In this document: positions 17,789-26,697 of the stretch, piece after piece
How the letters are laid out: each line of letters starts with the position of its first letter
How positions within the stretch are numbered: the first letter of the stretch is position 1
Assembly (NCBI RefSeq): GCF_017876775.1
Contig: NZ_JAGIOP010000001.1
Coordinates: 248,001-312,000, forward strand
Length of the DNA stretch: 64,000 nt
Reading direction: 5' to 3'
Source of the DNA: Mycolicibacterium lutetiense
GTDB lineage: Bacteria > Actinomycetota > Actinomycetes > Mycobacteriales > Mycobacteriaceae
Program-made: the position numbers and the translations under genes
The notes under the pieces: generated by a model
Seen by the model: only the letters and a program-made list of their open reading frames with translations
Database searches by the model: none
Told to the model about the DNA's origin: nothing

Positions 17789-18550
17789 CTATCCGGCCGT
17801 ACCCAAATAGTCCTGGAACGATGTGCCTTCGACCGCATTCTTCGGGGCCAGATTGGCCCCCGACCTGTAACCCGCGACGATGCGGCCGGGGATGGTGAAT
17901 CTGACCACGCGACGCACGCCGTTGTGGGCTGATAGATACATCTGTCCCAATTCTGGGTGGCTGTGAACCGCGGGGCCGCCGATATCGGACACCCGCCCGG
18001 CGGGCTCGGAATCGATCAATGCGACCAGTCGAGTGGCCACATCCCGGGTGTCGATCGGCTGGAATCGGACGTCGCGTAGGGCCCATAAAACAGGGGAGAA
18101 TCGCTGCGCCGAAAACGTCTTTTCGATTAGCTCGTGGAACTGCGTCGCGCGCAGGATCGTGTGCCCGACCCCGGACGTCTCGAGCGCCTCCTCGACCCGC
18201 AACTTGGTCTTGTAATAGGGCAGTGGGATGTCGTCGATGCCGACGATCGAGATATAGATGAGGTGCCCGACGCCCTTGCGTCGTGCCGCCGCGATCAGAT
18301 TCCTGGCGGCTTTGACGTCCTTGCTGCCGGTGGCTTGCGTAGCGCAGTGGACGACGACGTCCACGCCGTCGAGCGTGGCGTCCAGGCCGTCGGGCGAGAG
18401 CAGGTCGGCTTGGTGCCAGTGCACGCCGGTGTAGCCGACCCGGTCCCGGCGGCTCAGTGCGCGGACCTGATGGCCGGCGTCGATCGCCTCCGGCACCACA
18501 TGGTGGCCGAGAGTGCCGGTCGCCCCGGTGACGAGCACAGTGCGTGGCAT
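17789..18550 (-). CDS. NmrA-like atypical SDR, NAD(P)-binding
   Basis: A 253-residue Rossmann-fold protein. The nucleotide-binding motif TGATGTLG lies near the N-terminus. There is no classical YxxxK catalytic pair in the usual place; YYKTKLRVEE is the nearest match. The layout (VVVHCATQATGSKDV, HLIYISIVGIDD, ILRATQFHELIE) is that of NmrA/complex I 39-kDa-like SDRs, which act as redox sensors or as reductases. ATG at 18550 is preferred, with GTG 9 bases upstream as the alternative. The gene is separated from both neighbours by short gaps, and no operon role is evident. Confidence 0.85.
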   Translation of the reverse strand: MPRTVLVTGATGTLGHHVVPEAIDAGHQVRALSRRDRVGYTGVHWHQADLLSPDGLDATLDGVDVVVHCATQATGSKDVKAARNLIAAARRKGVGHLIYISIVGIDDIPLPYYKTKLRVEEALETSGVGHTILRATQFHELIEKTFSAQRFSPVLWALRDVRFQPIDTRDVATRLVALIDSEPAGRVSDIGGPAVHSHPELGQMYLSAHNGVRRVVRFTIPGRIVAGYRSGANLAPKNAVEGTSFQDYLGTAG

Positions 18551-18590
18551 GGTGGCCACGCTACCGACGCGTCCCCGGGGCCGTCAGCGA

Positions 18591-20648
18591 TTACGCGGCT
18601 GCGTCGGCCGACTTCTCCTTCTTCTCGGCCTTGGCTTTCTTCGTCTTCTTCAGGCCCTTGCCGACGTCCTTGACGTCGTTGGCGGCATTGTCGACCGCGC
18701 CACGCACCTTGTCGACCGTCTCCTTGACCGACTTCTTGACGGGATCGCTCGCGTCGGCGGCATGGCGGGCCTTCGCTTTGGGCCGGGCGACCTTCACCGA
18801 GTCCTTCTCCACACCAAGACCCTTGAGGGTGTCCTTGACCGGGGTGGACGTGGCGCCAGTGTCCTTGGGTTCGGGTTGGTCGGTGTCGGTAGTCGTCGTG
18901 TCCGGGGCTTCAAGGCTGAGCGTCTGCAGCTGGCGGTCGCCCGATGGGATCGAGGTGATGGCCTGCTTGTTGGACTGCTTATTGGCGGTGGAGCCATTGA
19001 CCTTGAGCATGTTGTCGATGGCCGTCTCGACCTGAGCGTTCACGCCGTCGAGAGCAGTGGTGACCGGGGCGAGGCCCTTCTCGATGCCGTCGAAGATCGG
19101 GTGGGCGCCGTCCTGGACGAGTTGCAGTGCGTCGCTCATCGCCTTGGCTACCGCCACCGACACGGCGTTCTGCACGATCGGCTTGAAGTCCATCCCCGGA
19201 AGTTTGGGGGTCCAGGCCTCCGGGTTGAGGGCGTTGGCCTGAATGCCGTCGATCAGCGCGTCGAAGATGATCTCGTTGGCGGCCAGCTGCTGCGTCACGT
19301 TGAGCGGGGAATGCCACAGGTATGCCTGGTCGCCGGCTTCGCCGAAGGTGCGCTCCAGGTTCGCGGGGTTCACGTCCTGGTACCCCATGTTCACCATCTT
19401 CCGCAGCGCATCCTCGACGCTGTCGGTCAACGGAGTCGGGATATCAACGCCCGGAGCAAGATTGAGCAGATGCGGGACCATCCGCAGCGGCTCGAGCAAC
19501 GGGAGATTGCCCGAGTCGTAGGTGATGTAGGTGGCGTTGCCGGGGAACTTGGTGGCGTTGGTGAAATTGTTCAGCCAAGTGTTGAGGATGGGGACCCAAT
19601 TGAGGCTGTCCACGAACCCCGTCCAGCCCGGAACCATGTCGAGGCCCTGGCCGCCGGTGGGGTCGACCATCACCTTCACGCCGTCGAGGATCCCGGTTAC
19701 CAACTGCGGCAAGACATGGCTGCCGATGTTGTTGCCCTCGTCGGGCAGGAGATAGGTGAGGAATACTCCGGCTGCGAGCGAGTTGGCCCAGGCCAGCGGG
19801 CTCAGCGTGGTAGGTACGTCCGAGAGCGGGTTGTAGGCCCAGGTGATGTCGAGGATCGACGTGTTGAGCACCTTGGTCATGGCGTCGTTGGTGTAGCTGC
19901 CCGCATCCGGCGTGGTGAGGTTCACCCCGAGCAAGTTGGTGAAAGGTGTTGCCAGCGCGAACAACCCGCCGCCAGGACGGCTCGGGTTGTTGACGAAGAT
20001 CAGCCACTGGCCGGTGACCCCGATCTGCCAGTCCGGGTCATTGGACTGGACTGCGTTGATCATGTCACGGTAGGCCAGCGAGGTGGTCAGCCCTCCGAGG
20101 CTTTCGGACAGGATGACGGCGCGTCGCTGATTTAGAACGGGAGCCTCGTTCAACAGCCAATTGGCAATCTGTTGAAATACCGGCTGGTTGCCCAGGCCGA
20201 ACATCTTGATGAGGCCGGTGAGGGTGGGGTCCAGGCCGTTAACGGCGTCGTACACGTCGCTGGGCAGCGGGCCCTTGACGCCGGCCTCGACCGGCGAGAC
20301 GGCGTCGAGCAGGTCCAGCAATCCGACGACGGTCTCGGCCAGCGCGGTGTTGCCGGTCAATCCTCCGGCCGCCCGGATCACGTTCCCGGGGGTGATCCCG
20401 AGGAGCTGCGCGGTCCAGAAGATCGGGCCTACCCCGTAGAGCCCGACGATGTCGGGGATCTTGCCGATGTCAGGGGCCGAGGCTGCCGTCAGTTCCACGT
20501 CCGCCTGCACGCTGCGGTTGTGGGCGGCGAGCGCTTCCGGCGCCGACGAGGCCACGCCTGCGGTCAATGCCGCCGCGGTCGCGACGACGGCCGCGGCGGT
20601 GGCTGCTGTCTTGGCCTTGGGAAGGCGGGGTGGGGTGGGCTGTGACAT
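18591..20648 (-). CDS. Exported PE-PPE-domain hydrolase-like protein with Lys-rich tail
   Basis: A 685-residue secreted protein. The signal region spans residues 1-45 (start MSQPTPPRLPKAKTAATAAA). The central part (about 60-390) matches the PE-PPE alpha/beta-hydrolase domain of mycobacterial PE/PPE proteins, but no PE or PPE N-terminal module is present. The nucleophile elbow is SESLG (in AVILSESLGGLTTSLAYR). From about residue 555 the chain is polar and charged, and its end (about 610-685) is an Ala/Lys-rich helix. ATG at 20648 is chosen from the signal-peptide start. PE-PPE-domain proteins of this kind can have esterase activity; here that is inference. Confidence 0.85.
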   Translation of the reverse strand: MSQPTPPRLPKAKTAATAAAVVATAAALTAGVASSAPEALAAHNRSVQADVELTAASAPDIGKIPDIVGLYGVGPIFWTAQLLGITPGNVIRAAGGLTGNTALAETVVGLLDLLDAVSPVEAGVKGPLPSDVYDAVNGLDPTLTGLIKMFGLGNQPVFQQIANWLLNEAPVLNQRRAVILSESLGGLTTSLAYRDMINAVQSNDPDWQIGVTGQWLIFVNNPSRPGGGLFALATPFTNLLGVNLTTPDAGSYTNDAMTKVLNTSILDITWAYNPLSDVPTTLSPLAWANSLAAGVFLTYLLPDEGNNIGSHVLPQLVTGILDGVKVMVDPTGGQGLDMVPGWTGFVDSLNWVPILNTWLNNFTNATKFPGNATYITYDSGNLPLLEPLRMVPHLLNLAPGVDIPTPLTDSVEDALRKMVNMGYQDVNPANLERTFGEAGDQAYLWHSPLNVTQQLAANEIIFDALIDGIQANALNPEAWTPKLPGMDFKPIVQNAVSVAVAKAMSDALQLVQDGAHPIFDGIEKGLAPVTTALDGVNAQVETAIDNMLKVNGSTANKQSNKQAITSIPSGDRQLQTLSLEAPDTTTTDTDQPEPKDTGATSTPVKDTLKGLGVEKDSVKVARPKAKARHAADASDPVKKSVKETVDKVRGAVDNAANDVKDVGKGLKKTKKAKAEKKEKSADAAA

Positions 20649-20891
20649 CAATCGATCCGCCTTCAAAGTGTGACGTAGCCGACAGAGAGCTTGCACACTG
20701 TAACAACACATATTTGCCCAGATGGCGTCCTTGCGCGTAGTTGGTGGATGGCGGCGCTGCGGAATCAGTCGCCAACCCACGCGCATGCCTGGTGAGGCGG
20801 GGAAATTCACCGGGCCTGTGCTCGGGGTTTGGCCTATGTGGAATCCGAAGTTGCGTGTCGCGATTGATTGCCAGAATCGCAGCCCGAGGTG

Positions 20892-22127
20892 TTATGCGCT
20901 CCCATAGTCCACCTGCCAGTGTTTGACGCCGTTGAGCCAGCCAGACTTCAACCGTTCCGGCTCACCGATCGGCTTGAGATCGGGCATGTGGTCGGCGATC
21001 GCGTTGAACATCATCGTGATCGTCATCCGCGCCAGGTTGGCGCCGATGCAGTAGTGCGCCCCGGTGCCGCCGAACCCGAGGTGCGGGTTGGGATCTCGGA
21101 GGATGTCGAAGGTGTGTGGGTCTTCGAACACGTCCTCGTCGAAGTTGGCCGAGCGGTACGACATCACCACCCGCTCTCCCTTCTTGATCTGTACGCCGTG
21201 TAACTCGACGTCGGCGAGGGCGGTGCGCTGGAACGCCGACACCGGGGTCGCCCAGCGGATGATCTCGTCGGCGGCGGTCTTGGGCCGCTCTTTCTTGAAC
21301 AGCTCCCATTGATCGGGGTGTTGTGAGAAGGCGATCATGCCGTGGGTGATCGAGTTGCGGGTGGTCTCGCTGCCGGCCACCGAGAGCATGATCATGAAGA
21401 AGCCGAACTCGTCGTCGGACAGCTTCTCGCCGTCGATGTCGGCCTCGATCAGCTTGGTGACGATGTCGTCGGTCGGGTTCTTGCCCCGCTCCTCGGCCAT
21501 CTTCATGGCATAGGAGATGAGCTCGAACGACGACGCGACCGGATCGACATCGGCGTACTCGGGGTCGTCACCGGCGGTCATCTCGTTGGACCAACGGAAC
21601 AGCTTGTCGCGGTCGTCCTGGGGCACGCCGAGCAGTTCGGCGATGGCCTGCAGCGGTAACTCGCAGGCCACCTGCTCGACGAAGTCGCCGGTGTTCGACG
21701 CGGCCGCGGTCTTGGCGATCTGCTGGGCCCGGAAGTTCAGCTCGTCCTCAAGCCGCGAAAGCGCGCGCGGGGTGAAGGCCCGGGACACGATGTTGCGTAG
21801 CCGCGCGTGTTGCGGGTCGTCCATGTTCAGCAGCACGTTGCGCTGCAAGTCGACGGCCTCGCGGGTCATCGTCTGAGGCCACACCGGGATCGCGCCGTCC
21901 GGCGAGGTCCCGAAGGTGTCGTTGCGCTTGGACACCTCTTTGACGTCGGCATGTCGGGTCACGAGCCAATAGCCCTTGTCGCCGAATCCACCGGTGCCGC
22001 CGGGCACATCGACCCAGTGCACGGGCTCGGCCCTCCGCAGCTCGGCAAGTTCGGCGACCGGGAGGCTCACAACGTTCAGGTCCGCGTCGAGAGGGTCGAA
22101 GCCTTCGGGCAGATTGGGACGGGTCAT
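20892..22127 (-). CDS. cyp125: Cytochrome P450, CYP125 family (steroid C26/C27 monooxygenase-like)
   Basis: A 411-residue P450. It has the I-helix motif AGSETTRN, the ExxR motif (DEIIRW) and the haem-ligand loop FGGTGAHYCIGANLAR with Cys. Long stretches coincide with the remembered sequence of M. tuberculosis CYP125A1 (for example LNMDDPQHARLRNIVSRAF, GERVVMSYRSANFDED, LKSGWLNGVKHWQVDY), so family assignment is firm. CYP125 oxidises the terminal side-chain carbon of cholesterol or cholestenone. ATG at 22127 has GGAG upstream. The gene is divergent from kshA-hsaA with a KstR-like palindrome in the shared 181-bp gap. It may be an additional CYP125 copy outside the main cholesterol locus. Confidence 0.93.
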   Translation of the reverse strand: MTRPNLPEGFDPLDADLNVVSLPVAELAELRRAEPVHWVDVPGGTGGFGDKGYWLVTRHADVKEVSKRNDTFGTSPDGAIPVWPQTMTREAVDLQRNVLLNMDDPQHARLRNIVSRAFTPRALSRLEDELNFRAQQIAKTAAASNTGDFVEQVACELPLQAIAELLGVPQDDRDKLFRWSNEMTAGDDPEYADVDPVASSFELISYAMKMAEERGKNPTDDIVTKLIEADIDGEKLSDDEFGFFMIMLSVAGSETTRNSITHGMIAFSQHPDQWELFKKERPKTAADEIIRWATPVSAFQRTALADVELHGVQIKKGERVVMSYRSANFDEDVFEDPHTFDILRDPNPHLGFGGTGAHYCIGANLARMTITMMFNAIADHMPDLKPIGEPERLKSGWLNGVKHWQVDYGSA

Positions 22128-22264
22128 GTAACGAGGCTCCTCAGATTCTCCGAGACGGCGGTGGCAACGTCCCATCACCTTGCGCTCAGCCGCGCGCCGC
22201 AACTAGGGCCATTAGTCCCTATTGGGTCCGTATGGCCTGGGCTTAGCGTTGCAATCCAGCAACT

Positions 22265-22281
22265 ACAGGAACGTGTTCTAG
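22265..22281. promoter_or_regulatory. KstR-like operator between cyp125 and kshA
   Basis: The sequence CAGGAACGTGTTCTAG contains AACnnGTT in a near-perfect palindrome (reverse: TAGAACACGTTCCTG). This fits the KstR consensus TnnAACnnGTTnnA except for one outer base. It lies 28-44 bases upstream of the kshA start and would control both divergent transcripts. Confidence 0.65.
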
Positions 22282-22308
22282 TTTCTGGACTGAGCGGGAG
22301 GTGGCGGG

Positions 22309-23502
22309 TTGAGTAGCGATTCGACTGGCACTGCGGTGCGCGAGATCGACGTCGGCACGACGCCGACGCGGTTCGCTCGTGGCTGGCACTGCCTGGGCAT
22401 GGTGTCGGAGTTTCTGGACGGCAAACCCCATTCGATTCACGCATTCGGGACGAAGCTGGTCGTCTTCGCCGACAGCAAGGGCGAACTGCACATTCTCGAT
22501 GCCTACTGCCGCCATCTCGGCGGCGACCTGGCTCAAGGTGAGGTCAAAGACGATGCAGTTGCGTGTCCGTTCCACGACTGGAGGTGGTCCGGCAGTGGCC
22601 GCTGCACACAGGTGCCCTATGCCAAACGCGCTCCACGACTTGCACGTACACGTGTGTGGATATCAAGTGTCCGTGCGGGTCTCCTATTCGTCTGGCATGA
22701 CCCCGAGGGCAATACACCGCCTCCGCATCTGGACATCCCCGACATTCCGGAGTTTCGTGACGAGGGCTGGACGGAATGGTCGTGGCGCACCGAGCTCATC
22801 GGCTCGAACTGTCGAGAGATCGTCGACAACATCGTCGACATGGCGCACTTTTACTACATCCATTTCGGGTTCCCGACCTACTTCAAGAACGTGTTCGAAG
22901 GCCAGGTGGCGTCCCAGTACCTCCAGACGATCGGGCGGCCCGACGTCAACCTGGGTGGATCGCACTACGCCGGTGAACAGGTCCTCGATTCCGAAGCGTC
23001 CTACTTCGGTCCGTCGTTCATGATCAACCGGCTGCACAACAGCTACAGCGGATACGCCGTCGAAGCAATCCTGGTCAACTGCCACTACCCGGTATCGCCG
23101 GATTCCTTTGTGCTGCAATGGGGCATCATGGTCCGCCGGCCGAAGGGGCTGACCGCCGAGGCGACCGACATGCTGCTGCATGCGTTCACCGACGGTGTCA
23201 GCCGCGGGTTCCTGCAGGATGTGGAGATCTGGAAGAACAAGACCAGGATCGACAACCCGCTTCTGGTCGAGGAAGACGGTCCGGTCTATCAGCTGCGGCG
23301 GTGGTACGAGCAGTTCTACGTCGATGCCGCAGACGTCACCCCGGACATGACCGATCGCTTCGAGTACGAAGTGGATACCACTGCCGCCAATGAGTATTGG
23401 CGCAACGAAGTCGCCGAGCATCTTCGACAGCAGGAACCACCGGCCCCGGCCCTCACTGGCCTCGGTCTCACCCAGTCCAACCCTGAAAGGGCAGTCCAGT
23501 GA
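22309..23502 (+). CDS. kshA: 3-ketosteroid 9-alpha-hydroxylase, oxygenase component
   Basis: KshA is the terminal Rieske oxygenase that hydroxylates C9 of 3-ketosteroids and so triggers B-ring opening; it needs the reductase KshB, not encoded here. The 397-residue product has the Rieske [2Fe-2S] motif CRHLGG...CPFHDW (about 68-91) and the mononuclear iron motif NIVDMAHFYYIHFGFP (about 177-192). The start is TTG at 22309 with GGGAGG upstream. A downstream in-frame start would shorten the conserved N-terminus. Its stop overlaps the hsaA start (GTGA), so the two form a coupled operon. Confidence 0.92.
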   Translation: MSSDSTGTAVREIDVGTTPTRFARGWHCLGMVSEFLDGKPHSIHAFGTKLVVFADSKGELHILDAYCRHLGGDLAQGEVKDDAVACPFHDWRWSGSGRCTQVPYAKRAPRLARTRVWISSVRAGLLFVWHDPEGNTPPPHLDIPDIPEFRDEGWTEWSWRTELIGSNCREIVDNIVDMAHFYYIHFGFPTYFKNVFEGQVASQYLQTIGRPDVNLGGSHYAGEQVLDSEASYFGPSFMINRLHNSYSGYAVEAILVNCHYPVSPDSFVLQWGIMVRRPKGLTAEATDMLLHAFTDGVSRGFLQDVEIWKNKTRIDNPLLVEEDGPVYQLRRWYEQFYVDAADVTPDMTDRFEYEVDTTAANEYWRNEVAEHLRQQEPPAPALTGLGLTQSNPERAVQ

Positions 23503-24701
23503 CCACTATTCAGATCGATCGTATTCAGGCGGTGCGCGATCCGCGGACAGTTCTGGCCGGTATCGACGAGTTGTTGCCGCTGCTGCGGGAGCGGGCCCAG
23601 GCCACCGAGGATCGGCGCGCGATCCACGAAGAATCATTGTCGGCACTCGACGACATCGGTTTCTTCAAGCTGCTGCAGCCCGAGCAGTGGGGCGGCATGC
23701 AGTGCGATCCGACCGTCTACTGCGAGGCAGTGCGCCGCTTGGCCAGTGCCTGCGGTTCCACCGGATGGGTGGCAGGAGTGCTGGCCGTGCACAACTGGCA
23801 TCTGGCCCTGTTCGATCAGCAGGCACAAGAAGATGTCTGGGGCGACGACCCGTCCGCGCGGGTGTCGTCGTCCTATGCCCCGATGGGCGCCGGACACGTC
23901 GTCGACGGAGGCTATCTGGTATCCGGCTCGTGGCAGTGGTCGTCCGGAAGTGCGCACGCGACTTGGGCCTTCGTCGGCGGCCCGGTGATCAAGGACGGGC
24001 GGCCGGTCGATTTCGGCAGCTTCCTGATCCCGCGCTCCGACTATGAGATCGACGATGTGTGGAATGTCGTCGGCCTGCGCGGCACCGGCAGCAACACCCT
24101 GGTGGTCAAGGACGTGTTCGTGCCCGAACACCGTTTCCTGTCGTATGCGGCGATGAACGACGGCACCGCCGGCGGCTACCAGACCAACACCGCCCCGGTG
24201 TACAAGATGCCATGGGGCACCATCCATCCCACCACCATCTCGACTCCGATCGTCGGCATGGCCTACGGCGCCTACGATGCCCACGTCGAGCACCAGGGCA
24301 AGCGGGTCCGCGCCGCCTATGCGGGTGAGAAGGCCAAGGACGATCCGTTCGCCAAGGTTCGGATCGCCGAGGCCGCCAGCGACATCGACGCCGCCTGGCG
24401 ACAGCTGTCGGGCAACGTCGCCGACGAGTACGCCCTGCTGGTCGCCGGTGAGGAGATCCCGTTCGAGCTGCGGGCCCGGGCGCGTCGCGATCAGGTGCGT
24501 GCCACCGGCCGTGCGATCGCCTCGATCGACCGTCTGTTCGAGGCCTCGGGTGCCACCGTGCTCTCCAATGATGCTCCGGTGCAGCGGTTCTGGCGTGATG
24601 CGCACGCCGGTCGGGTGCACGCGGCCAACGATCCCGAGCGTGCCTATCTGATCTTCGGCGACAACGAGTTCGGCCTGCCCCCGGCCGACATCATGGTCTG
24701 A
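23499..24701 (+). CDS. hsaA: Flavin-dependent 3-HSA monooxygenase, oxygenase component
   Basis: HsaA hydroxylates 3-HSA (the aromatised steroid A-ring) at C4 in the meta-cleavage branch of steroid catabolism, using FMNH2 from HsaB. The 400-residue protein has the acyl-CoA-dehydrogenase fold of group D flavin monooxygenases. It coincides over long stretches with remembered M. tuberculosis HsaA (for example GFFKLLQPEQWGGMQCDP, VVGLRGTGSNTLVVKDVFVP, ASIDRLFEASGATVLSND). It begins at a GTG overlapping the kshA stop. It is unusual that kshA is followed directly by hsaA without the hsaDCB genes; those presumably lie elsewhere. Confidence 0.92.
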   Translation: MTTIQIDRIQAVRDPRTVLAGIDELLPLLRERAQATEDRRAIHEESLSALDDIGFFKLLQPEQWGGMQCDPTVYCEAVRRLASACGSTGWVAGVLAVHNWHLALFDQQAQEDVWGDDPSARVSSSYAPMGAGHVVDGGYLVSGSWQWSSGSAHATWAFVGGPVIKDGRPVDFGSFLIPRSDYEIDDVWNVVGLRGTGSNTLVVKDVFVPEHRFLSYAAMNDGTAGGYQTNTAPVYKMPWGTIHPTTISTPIVGMAYGAYDAHVEHQGKRVRAAYAGEKAKDDPFAKVRIAEAASDIDAAWRQLSGNVADEYALLVAGEEIPFELRARARRDQVRATGRAIASIDRLFEASGATVLSNDAPVQRFWRDAHAGRVHAANDPERAYLIFGDNEFGLPPADIMV

Positions 24702-24728
24702 TAGCTCCGCAGGCACAGATACCCGTGG

Positions 24729-24758
24729 GGGTCCGGGGCCGCGGCCGGCCCCGGACCC
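24729..24758. terminator. Hairpin between convergent hsaA and SnoaL-like gene
   Basis: A 12-bp GC-rich perfect stem, GGGTCCGGGGCC / GGCCCCGGACCC, with a 6-base loop. There is no strong T-run on either side. Confidence 0.75.
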
Positions 24759-24773
24759 ATTAGGGCAGCAAGC

Positions 24774-25217
24774 TCAGGCTGGCGCCTTTTGTTGTGCGCC
24801 TGAGGGGATCAGGCCGAGCTGCTGCAGCATGCCGAGGGTGTCCCACGTGACCCAACTTTCGGCGATCTTGCCGTCTTCGATCCGGTCGATATTGGTCAGG
24901 TTGATCCGGCTGTGCTTGCCGGTAGCGGGCCGGCCCATGATCTCGCCGGTGTTGTCGCCCTGGGCCTCGATCATCGTGCAGACATAGTCGCCATCGGCGA
25001 GTTGCCTCTTGACGTCAAATCGCATGTTGGAGAAAGACGTCCGATACATGCCCATCAGGCTTCTCATGTGTTCGGGACCCCGCTGATCGCCGAACGGATC
25101 CTGGGTGTCGTGGAAGGCGGCACCCGGAGCAACGAGATCGTCCAGCTCGCCGAGGTCGCCGGAGCCGAATACCTCCCAGATGCGTCGGGAAATCGCCTTG
25201 TTCTGATCATTGGCCAT
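24774..25217 (-). CDS. SnoaL-like ester cyclase/NTF2-fold protein, 147 aa
   Basis: A small single-domain protein starting MANDQNKAISRRIWEVFGSG. It has the SnoaL/polyketide-cyclase layout: a helix with ISRRIWEVF, the FHDTQDPFGDQRGPEHM segment, then strands around RFDVKRQLADGDYVCTMIEA and a final NIDRIEDGKIAESW. ATG at 25217 has GAAAGG upstream; the longer frame is not used because it is not protein-like. The gene is convergent to hsaA and may share its catabolic theme, but the substrate is unknown. Confidence 0.82.
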   Translation of the reverse strand: MANDQNKAISRRIWEVFGSGDLGELDDLVAPGAAFHDTQDPFGDQRGPEHMRSLMGMYRTSFSNMRFDVKRQLADGDYVCTMIEAQGDNTGEIMGRPATGKHSRINLTNIDRIEDGKIAESWVTWDTLGMLQQLGLIPSGAQQKAPA

Positions 25218-25412
25218 GATTCCGGCCTTTCGGGAGACCACCGTACGGCAGATAACGTCCGCACAGAAAACGCTAGAACTGTGGCCGCCGATCCGACAGA
25301 CGCGGGGCAGTGTGTGCTGCCACTGGCAATTACCAGTCGTCCAGCATGCACAGGCTGACCTGCGCTGTCCGCGACGCCGCCACTGTCGGATGGCGTCGCT
25401 TCGACCAGAGGC

Positions 25413-25451
25413 GTTGGCGCTTCCCCCCAGGGCGGCGGGGGAGGCGCCAAC
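25413..25451 (-). terminator. Hairpin after the exported protein gene at 25462
   Basis: GTTGGCGCTTCCCCC and GGGGGAGGCGCCAAC pair with one mismatch around a 9-base loop, starting 10 bases after the stop of the minus-strand gene. Confidence 0.75.
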
Positions 25452-25461
25452 GTTCTGCTTG

Positions 25462-26697
25462 TTATTTGTCGCCGCTGCCGGCGTCGCTCTTGTCTTTCTC
25501 TCCGGCCTTGGAGGCCGCGGCCTTCTTGGGGCCCTTGGTGAGAGACTTGACCCTCTTCTTGATGTCGTCGCGGACGCTCTCGGCACTCTTGTCAACCTGA
25601 CCTGCCGCGTTCTGCAACGACGTGCGCAGCTGCTGCCCGGTTCGGCTGGTGGCGGCGGCCGGTTTGCCGGGGGTGACCTTGTTGCCTGTCGAAAGGTCCT
25701 TTGCCCCAGTGGAGCTGGCGTTCACCGCGGCGGTATCCGCCGGGGCGGAGTCGTCCTCGGTTGTCGCTTCGGCTTTGGCCTCAGGCTCGTGGACCGGCGC
25801 CTGTGCAGGAGCGACCGGCGCAGTATCAGGCGCCGAAATCTTGGCAACCGGGAGCGCGGACTCAGGCTTCGGCAGTGCGATCGCCTGGGCGATGAACTCG
25901 GCCTTCCTGAGGACCAGGTTCAGCACGGTGCCGCCGGTGACGATGCAACCGCAGCCCCCAACCACCCGATAGTCGAACAGACCGGCCGGCGAGTTGAGGA
26001 CCGAGTCGATGGCGTTGGCGGGGGCGTTGGCAACGGCGGTCAATGCCGTTGGGACATCGCCTGCTTCGATGGCATCGATGGCCGCCTGGGCTGAGGTGGC
26101 CATCGAATCAGCGGTCTTCATCACGACGTTTGACATGCCGTTGAAGAGGGGGGACATGGTGTTGATGCTGAAGATCTCCCGAACCACTGCAGCGGCGTGG
26201 TCACCTATCGAGGTGGGGATCTTCATGAGGTCCATCATGGGCATCAAGGCGAACATCACCCTGTTGAAAGCAAGTACGGTCGTCATCGTCTTGACCGCCT
26301 GCTGGACATTCCCGGCCTGGAACTGGGTCACGGCCAACTCAAATGCCGGCGCTACCTGATTTTCCGCCCAGTACTGCAGTTTCGGAATCGTGTTCTGCAC
26401 ACCGGAACTGATCCAGTCAGCGTAGGTCTGCACGTTGGTGATGAGCTGTCGGGTGATCGGCATCGGATTGTTCATCCAGTACGCGCCGAGCTCGCCGAGG
26501 TTCTCGCCGGTGTTCGTCGCCACCTGACTCCAGCGGGTCAGTGGGTCAACGGTCGACGTCAGCTGGACCGCGGCGGTCGAGATCGAGGTGGTGGCCGAGG
26601 CTGTGGCCGGTGGTGGTGCCAGTGGTGACATGGCGATCACGCTGGCCCCAACAAGTGCGATGCCGGCCCTGGCGGCCGGCCGCATTGCTTTCTGCAT
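25462..26697 (-). CDS. Exported mycobacterial protein (RAGIALVGASVIA type) with Lys-rich tail
   Basis: A 411-residue secreted protein with signal peptide MQKAMRPAARAGIALVGASV, followed by a Pro/Ala/Thr stretch. The middle part (about 45-280) is hydrophobic and helical, including NRVMFALMPMMDLMKIPTS and a short CGC motif (VVGGCGCIVTGG, about 250-262). From about 285 it is a polar Ala/Pro/Glu linker, and from about 345 a Lys-rich amphipathic helix ending GSGDK. I recall this signal and fold as a multi-copy family in non-tuberculous mycobacteria, of unknown role. The tail resembles those of the two paralogues at 12.6-16.3 kb. Confidence 0.82.
   Translation of the reverse strand: MQKAMRPAARAGIALVGASVIAMSPLAPPPATASATTSISTAAVQLTSTVDPLTRWSQVATNTGENLGELGAYWMNNPMPITRQLITNVQTYADWISSGVQNTIPKLQYWAENQVAPAFELAVTQFQAGNVQQAVKTMTTVLAFNRVMFALMPMMDLMKIPTSIGDHAAAVVREIFSINTMSPLFNGMSNVVMKTADSMATSAQAAIDAIEAGDVPTALTAVANAPANAIDSVLNSPAGLFDYRVVGGCGCIVTGGTVLNLVLRKAEFIAQAIALPKPESALPVAKISAPDTAPVAPAQAPVHEPEAKAEATTEDDSAPADTAAVNASSTGAKDLSTGNKVTPGKPAAATSRTGQQLRTSLQNAAGQVDKSAESVRDDIKKRVKSLTKGPKKAAASKAGEKDKSDAGSGDK

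Noticed and set aside
18513..20135. Plus-strand frame of 540 codons opposite the PE-PPE-domain gene
   Set aside because: No ribosome site and no recognisable domain. The opposite strand has a signal peptide and hydrolase domain.
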